Shown: in pieces, positions 58,701-64,000 of the stretch | How positions within the stretch are numbered: position 1 is the first letter of the stretch | Layout: every line of letters begins with the position of its first letter | Source of the DNA: Schistosoma mansoni | Lineage: Eukaryota; Platyhelminthes; Trematoda; Strigeidida; Schistosomatidae | NCBI RefSeq assembly: GCF_000237925.1 | Contig: NW_017385988.1 | Span: 124,001 to 188,000, forward strand | Direction: 5' to 3' | Length of the DNA: 64,000 nt | Translations under genes and position numbers: made by a program | The notes under the pieces: model-generated | What the model was told of the DNA's origin: nothing | Seen by the model: only the letters and a program-made list of their open reading frames with translations | Database searches by the model: none

Positions 58701-61700
58701 AAAATTTCGTTTTAAAAGCAAATATTGAACAAAATAACGATAGGTCTATTGATTTCATCGTATCAGTAAGGAAATAACTTATGCCTGTAAATATTGCCGA
58801 TCATGTCTTGCTAGTAAGCATTCTTTGATGAGTACTTACGCCTGTTACCCCTCGTCGAGGAGCATAGGCTGCTCACCAGCACTTTCCATGAAACTCTTTC
58901 CTGGGCAATCATTTTCATGTCTGTTGCCAATTCTCGATACAATGTGTTCTTTGGTCTTCCTCTTCTCCGTTTACCTTCAGGGTCCCAAGGTAGCGCTTTC
59001 CTCGTGATGCATTTTGGTGATTTCCTCAATGTATGCCCTATCCACTTTCAACGTCTTTTCTTAATTTTCTCTTTAACTGTAAGTTGGCTTGTTCTCTCCT
59101 ACTGTAGTTTATTGCTGATGGTATCCGGTCAATAGACATTCAGTATCTTGTGTAGACAGTTGTTTAGAAATACTTGTACATTTTTGATAATTGAAGTAGT
59201 TCTCGAAGTTTCAGCTCCCTCCGTACAGTAGAACTGTCTTGGCGTTCGTATTGAAGATTGTGAGCTTGATGTGCTGGCTTGCATACGGTTGTTTTGAGTT
59301 GGAGGTGTTTTTAGATTGTAAGAATGTTGTCGTGCTTTGCCGATCCTTGTCTTTACTTCTGTATCTGATCCTCCTTGTTCATTGATGATTCTGTCCATGT
59401 TCGTATGTATAGATTTTCACATCTTCGAGAGCTTCTCCATGAAGTGTGATTGAGTTGGTATTCTCTGTGTTGTATTTGGTGATCTTATTTTTTCCCCTGT
59501 GAATGTTGAGGCCAACTGATGCAGAGGCTGCTGCTGCACTTTCCCTTGTTGGTGTGTATGTGATAGAAGAGCTAGGCCACGTGCAAAGTCCGAATCGTCT
59601 AGTTGCATGGGATGTTCGTTGTATTCCGTGCTTCCCCTGAGATGTGGTCTTCATAATCCAGTCAACCATCAGAAGAAAGGGAGAGTAATCAGTCTTGTTT
59701 GATACCAGTCGTCACTTGCAATGTGTCTGTCTGGTTTGATTTATTTATTCTGGCTAGTGTTTTTTAGGAAGGTTGGTTTCTACAGGATGGTATCGCCGAC
59801 CCCACGCCCAACCTTCTCTCTTTGTGTGGGCTTGGGATCGGCTGTAACTCTAGAAGAGCTACAGGTGTTTTTTAATTATGAGTACTGAATCGTTATCGGA
59901 AATATCCAATAAATAAATAGTTGTTCTCAGATAATCGGCAGTTTTTTTGACTACATAGATCCAGTTATAACCTAGCATAAACTTACTGTGGTCCAAACTA
60001 CTACACAACATTACAGCTGCGGAAAATTAACAATATACATTGTAAGGGAATTGAAATATTAGCAGTATAACTGATATCCGTAAATAATGAAGTTGACCTT
60101 TTCTGTTATTGCCTAAATGTATCACACATTTTTTTTACTATCAAATAAATTTTTGAAACTGGATATATAACAATTGAAGTTACATGTTGTCAATCTCATT
60201 TTGAAGATTTGTTTTGACAAAATGATCCACTTGATATCAGGGAAGGAAAATGGGATTGTAAGAATACCTTCAGAGTCTTATGTTGACAAACTGATAACGA
60301 AAACAGCTTGTTTTTGTTTAGCGTTGACTTCAAATTGAGGGAAGAGCATCATCTTATTTATTTTGAATAATACACTCAGTAAATTTGATCATGCTGTTGA
60401 TGCTTAAATTTTTATTAGAGTCTGATTCCCTTTAAAAAGATTCCATTGTTAAGTGTTTAAAATAAATGATGAATCGTGATCAACTCTACAACCTATTGAA
60501 AAGTCACAACGCAGTTTTCATTTTGATGAGTACATAAAAATTGGATTAATTAGAATAGCTGCTAAAAACCTACGATTTACGATCGTCTAAAACCAATCTA
60601 GAACATCAGAGCAACAAAGAGTAATGAACCAAACTGGTATCACGTTCAGTTGTGTGTTTACTTGTCGGTTAATCGTTTATCGCCTGGGTTTTGAACGGAA
60701 GAATTCTGAAACCCTCGTATTAACTGTACTCCTTTTATCTGAGGATGATATTTGACCCGTTGAGTTTAAAAATCTTGTGGCAGACAAAAAGGCATCATCA
60801 ACATAAGGCTCAGCACAGATGTGCGTTAAGTCAAGTTTTCATACCTAATAAGTTCGACGGGATGAAAATAACTAAAGCGATCGAAACAATGTAATAGCAA
60901 TGATAACAAGAAAGTTCAGAGCTTGGAAATACGGTTTTAAGAAACAATGGGAAAGTACGTATGAAGGGATACTAGAATTCAAGATTGAGTGAAAGATAAA
61001 GAGTGAATGTATGTGCATCATTGTGGACGATTCTTAGCCACTTCATCCAACGCCTTTGACAATCGATAACGATCATCATGCGAACTTCGATAAGGTAGTC
61101 TGCACCTGCCAACATGGCTCCAACCAGCGGTCAGCGAATTCACTGGATAATTCCCTTTTTCATTTTGGCCGCCTCTAGCTTTCTCCCAATCTACTTCTAT
61201 ACTAGGAACCGTCTCACACATTTACCTAGCATTGTGATAACGTATCGTAAATCATCGGATTGTTTGATGGTGATTGTATTTCCACCATGGTTATCTTCTT
61301 CCTCCATTTTTCCATTTTCTCTATGAAAGAACTGATCACAGGAGCTATTTTTGCATCTTAGTTCTCAGCGATCCCGTGAATCACTTGAAATTCTCAGATA
61401 ATATAGGTTTTTTTTAACGAAAGATGATTGCCAAATGCATCATCTGTAAATGTAATGATATAAAAAGTACATAAAATATTGGGATAAATTATACAAACTA
61501 TTTATGTTGGTTGGTCACTGAGTGGTGGTCAATGTTGTGTTTGTCTAGTCCTTAACGAAGATCGAGTCTTATCGATTAAATTTCATCGTGACTAGTCGTT
61601 TGTGATTCGATATTCTATGGACTATGTTCTGATCTTGGTTCGTTGAAGGTGGTTGAGAATAAACCCTGAACCTAGTTTCTGCATTAGTTAACACTCGTTA

Positions 61701-62662
61701 ATAAGGTTTGCTTGCACTCTTGGGGGAACTGGTGCTTCTTTTGTAATCCCGACCCGCGTCAACCAGCTTCACAGATTACAGATACACATTGTGGAGCGCA
61801 GCTAACAGGGAACCTAGATCCAAGGTTTCCTACAGACTTTCTAATCATCTGACTTTAAAACCTGTAAATTATTCTTAATGAATATTTTGTTTCCACTGAA
61901 TGTTTATGAATATCTTGGAACCAATTTTCAACAACTAGTTTAATATTAAAGTGAGGTAGTGATGTAGTCTACTGATGTAACCAGATGTATGAAGAATTAC
62001 ATACGGTGGTCTTCTCTATTACATGACCAGTTAATCGTAAAATTGGTTTAAAGTTCTAGATTTTTTGTCTTTCACTTTCTATATTCATACAATTCTAATA
62101 TGAGTTATTGATATTTAAACAGAAGCTTTACCTAAACTGTACAGATCTAGTCCTTGTCATGTTATGTGTTGTTGTTTTATCGTTCATCATTATCTGTGTA
62201 TATGGTTATTTAACGATTATCTGCTGCATTTAATGTCAAATCAAACAAGCATAGGACAGTATTAGGAAACAAAATTGTCACATATAAAATTTGACCCAAC
62301 TAATGTTAATTTAGTTACTCTAAATAGATATTTTTATGCTTCATGTATTTGACAGTTGTAACCTGAAAATTAACTATTCTTGTTTATATCCTAATTCCTC
62401 ACTCTTTCCTCTTTTTCTATTCTATCAGATGGCTGGATTTCTTCAGTCACTAGCATATCGTTTCAGTGTAAATATCCTATGTTATGATTATTCAGGTTAT
62501 GGCGGGAGCTCTGGTCAACGGTTAGAAGAGAATTTATATGCTGATGCTGATGCAGTATTGAATGAATTACGTGAACGATTTAATGTGCCACTTAATCGTA
62601 TTGTATTATATGGACAGAGTATTGGGACTGCTCCAACAGTTGAACTAGCGACTAAATATAAA
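55581..62662 (+). CDS. ABHD17: ABHD17-type depalmitoylase, first three coding exons (3' end outside window)
   Basis: Joined plus-strand exons 55581-55787, 57333-57599 and 62429-62662 give 236 residues, all junctions in phase 0 with GT..AG. The N-terminus has the Cys cluster [14 protein letters not shown], which in ABHD17 proteins is palmitoylated and holds the enzyme at membranes, then [14 protein letters not shown]. The alpha/beta-hydrolase core follows: [15 protein letters not shown] (HGN oxyanion segment, residues 150-152), [35 protein letters not shown] and YGQSIGTAP (nucleophile Ser222 in GxSxG). ABHD17 enzymes remove palmitate from Ras and synaptic scaffold proteins; that role is inferred here. 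The Asp and His of the triad should lie in exons beyond base 64000. A Ser-rich stretch (~residues 87-143) is some 50 residues longer than in human ABHD17. A Met at residue 4 is the alternative start. Confidence 0.93.
55788..57332. other. ABHD17 intron 1
   Basis: No repeat known from the window and no further exon was recognised. Confidence 0.4.
57333..57599 (+). CDS. ABHD17: ABHD17-type exon 2
   Basis: Acceptor TTCCTGTAG|GTTTTC, donor CAG|GTATGT. 89 codons from [20 protein letters not shown] to the HGN motif, including the Ser/Arg-rich insert. Confidence 0.9.
57600..58835. other. ABHD17 intron 2, left part
   Basis: AT-rich, no supported feature. The frame 58450-58638 has no recognisable content. 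Confidence 0.35.
58836..59738 (-). mobile_element. LINE family B fragment in ABHD17 intron 2
   Basis: The minus strand from right to left: a decayed RT region ([15 protein letters not shown], then [14 protein letters not shown] corresponding to FADDLALFSH), [44 protein letters not shown], and [20 protein letters not shown] to [13 protein letters not shown], ending in the gtacttacgcctgttac tail. Several frameshifts. It covers nearly the same part of the ORF as 14008-14834. Confidence 0.75.
59740..59880 (-). repeat. Repeat family E, copy 2
   Basis: Reverse complement of 10340-10505 (cgccgaccccacgcccaacc, gctgtaactctagaagagct). It directly abuts the LINE family B copy. Confidence 0.5.
59881..61019. 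other. ABHD17 intron 2, unassigned
   Basis: No supported feature was found. Confidence 0.35.
61020..61230 (-). mobile_element. LINE family A, diverged C-terminal fragment in ABHD17 intron 2
   Basis: The minus strand reads [33 protein letters not shown] and [11 protein letters not shown], clearly the [21 protein letters not shown] end of family A but an older or different subfamily. Confidence 0.65.
61500..61640. repeat. Repeat family H, copy 2
   Basis: Diverged match to 34990-35130 (ggtcactgagtggtggtcaa, gtctagtccttaacgaagat). Confidence 0.45.
61641..62428. other. ABHD17 intron 2, right part
   Basis: No repeat recognised; it ends in the pyrimidine tract and AG of exon 3. Confidence 0.35.
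62429..62662 (+). CDS. ABHD17: ABHD17-type exon 3
   Basis: Acceptor CTATCAG|ATGGCT after a strong pyrimidine tract. 78 codons with the nucleophile elbow, ending VELATKYK at donor AAA|GTTTGT, a weak donor chosen because the family continues with another sequence after this point. Confidence 0.87.
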
Positions 62663-63079
62663 GTTTGTTTGCTTCAATTTGTGATGTATATACATACACT
62701 TGAGAATGTTAATATTTTTGACGAGTTATAAATGAAAATTTGTGTATGTTTCAGTTGTGAAATTTGCCTAAATTTAAGGCAAGTTTTAATCGTTTGTTGT
62801 AAGACAGTAATAGGTTTATGTGCAAGTCAACTACTTGATTGTTTACTTTGAACTAGGATGGTAATAGTTGCATGAAAAAAATTAGTTCTGTCTTAAATCT
62901 TTTTTCCCTCAATCTAATCGTTTAACTATTCAATAAAGAACATTGATCGATGTATTTTATTGGTGGAGTAATTGTTGATAGATTTGAGTAATACATCAAA
63001 ATAGAACATCTCAGAGAAGTTTTTTCGTTTAAGTTGTCAAATTTCATGTGCACGCAAAATATTTGAGGTTGATAGGATT
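62663..63079. other. ABHD17 intron 3, left part
   Basis: No supported feature was found. Confidence 0.35.
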
Positions 63080-63225
63080 AAGATTGTATTTAAATAAAGT
63101 TTCTTGATTTGGTTACCTTTAGATTCCATTCCAACCTACTACGCCAGCTTTGTAGTTCATAGTATTTGGTGTCTAAAAGGCATGTGTAACATATCCAAAT
63201 CATTTAAGTCGAATTATTATTTCAA
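63080..63225. repeat. ~150-bp direct duplication flanking a B-ribo retroposon, copy 1
   Basis: Starts attaagattgtatttaaata, contains agattccattccaacctact and atttggtgtctaaaaggcat, ends at ttatttcaact where the retroposon begins. It recurs at 63443-63612 with substitutions and a small indel. Confidence 0.8.
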
Positions 63226-63440
63226 CTCAGTGGTCTATCGGTTAAGTGCTCTGCACGAGACTAGTAGGTCCTGGGTTCGAACCTTGCGAGTGCGGGATCG
63301 TGGATGCGCACTGCTGAGGAGTCCCATAATAGGACGAAACGGCCGTCCAGTTCTTCCAGGTTTTCCATAGTGGTCTAGATTCAATTGACTCATGATTTCA
63401 ACTATGAAAATACTGAAATCTCCACAAAAACCCTTTTTGA
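63226..63440 (+). mobile_element. B-ribo retroposon in ABHD17 intron 3, well preserved
   Basis: tRNA-like part (ctcagtggtctatcggttaa; B-box gggttcgaacc at ~63271), hammerhead core (CTGAGGA at 63314-63320, GAAAC at 63336-63340, palindromic acggccgt, GTC) and the 3' tail ending tttttgataatt. Stem I is slightly weakened on its 3' side (cagttc). Confidence 0.8.
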
Positions 63441-63442
63441 TA

Positions 63443-63612
63443 ATTAAGATTGTATTTAAATAAATTTAAGTTGAAGAGGGAATTTTCTTAATTTGGTCAC
63501 TTTTAGATTCCATTCCAACGTACTCCCATGCTAGCTTTGTAGTTCATGGTATTTGGTGTCTAAAAGGCATATGTAACATATTTAAATCATTTAAGTCGAA
63601 TCATTATTTCAG
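63443..63612. repeat. ~150-bp direct duplication, copy 2
   Basis: Matches 63080-63225; it contains an extra ~25 bp (tttaagttgaagagggaatt) near its left end. Confidence 0.8.
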
Positions 63613-63684
63613 CTTAAAATAATATGTTTAATCATACTAGCGGAAAATTGTTTTGTTCTCCTGCAAACATTTAGGAAAGATACA

Positions 63685-63838
63685 TATAAGAACTTTCGTC
63701 TAAATTAGAACGAATAGTTTCACAGTATTTGGGCGCCGAGTTGATGTAAGATATTAAATAGGAATAATATATATTTGTAAAATCTCAGCGAATGAATTTG
63801 AAGTAAATCCAACATTTCGCCTAGCAATCTGGTTCAAG
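63685..63838. repeat. Repeat family J (inverted relative to 16265-16517)
   Basis: Contains agaactttcgtctaaattag, gggcgccgagttgatgtaag, gtaaaatctcagcgaatgaa and ccaacatttcgcctagcaat, the reverse of the 16.3-kb copy. Confidence 0.55.
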
Positions 63839-63847
63839 CTTTTCCAA

Positions 63848-64000
63848 GCCCTCAAATGCCCTGGTACGGCCGAGAGTGGGGAGAGTCCGCACTCCCTCTC
63901 CAAATGCTCTAACATGGCCACACGTATATAGCCTCTGCCAGGGAAGTCCTACTCACTGCCTTTTCGTGGCGGGGGTGTTGTTTACGAAATTAAGAGGACG
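63848..64000 (+). repeat. Family C retroposon-like repeat, cut by the window edge
   Basis: Sense-strand start: ctcaaatgccctggtacggc, ggagagtccgcactccctct, then gtgttgtttacgaaattaag; continues beyond 64000. As at 15686-16517, families C and J lie next to each other. Confidence 0.7.

Noticed and set aside
63240-63300. tRNA genes suggested by A- and B-box-like sequence in the hammerhead retroposons
   Set aside because: No acceptor stem or full cloverleaf can be drawn; these are tRNA-derived promoter parts of retroposons.

Overview
This 64-kb window is AT-rich, repeat-dense animal DNA. It almost certainly comes from a blood fluke (Schistosoma or a close relative). The grounds are tRNA-like retroposons carrying a hammerhead ribozyme core (the schistosome Sm-alpha type), abundant RTE-like and CR1-like LINE remains, a Penelope-like element, BEL/Pao sequence, and intron-split host genes with GT..AG junctions. 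Two 200-base runs of N (1304-1503, 10755-10954) are assembly gaps.

Layout. 1-35.4 kb holds no host gene that I can recognise. It is a graveyard of LINE fragments (family A, RTE/SR2-like; family B, ending in a TAAG-repeat tail), hammerhead retroposons (Sm-alpha and a second family called B-ribo here), a ~520-bp retroposon-like repeat (family C), six copies of a ~500-bp LTR-like repeat (family D, mostly solo LTRs with 5-bp target duplications), a Penelope-like fragment with a GIY-YIG domain, and several inverted-repeat structures. 35.6-43.1 kb carries a complete four-exon mitochondrial carrier gene of the SLC25A44 type on the minus strand. 44.1-54.4 kb is bounded by near-identical ~0.87-kb inverted repeats. 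It looks like a large (10.27 kb) inverted-repeat element whose interior holds retroelement fossils, including a BEL/Pao gag-protease piece and a CR1 LINE whose 5' half is inverted. 55.6 kb to beyond the right edge carries the first three exons of an ABHD17-type depalmitoylase on the plus strand.

The two host genes are transcribed divergently. Their shared 12.5-kb upstream interval is mostly taken up by the inverted-repeat element, so it now lies between the two promoters. SLC25A44-type proteins act in the mitochondrial inner membrane and ABHD17 at the plasma and endosomal membrane; nothing in the sequence suggests they work together. Introns of both genes hold further copies of the same repeats.

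The points most worth following are the second hammerhead-bearing retroposon family, its head-to-tail copies, the 10.27-kb inverted-repeat element with an unidentified exon-like reading frame just inside its left arm, and the twin-priming structure of the CR1 insertion. All family assignments come from reading motifs by eye; no database search was run.
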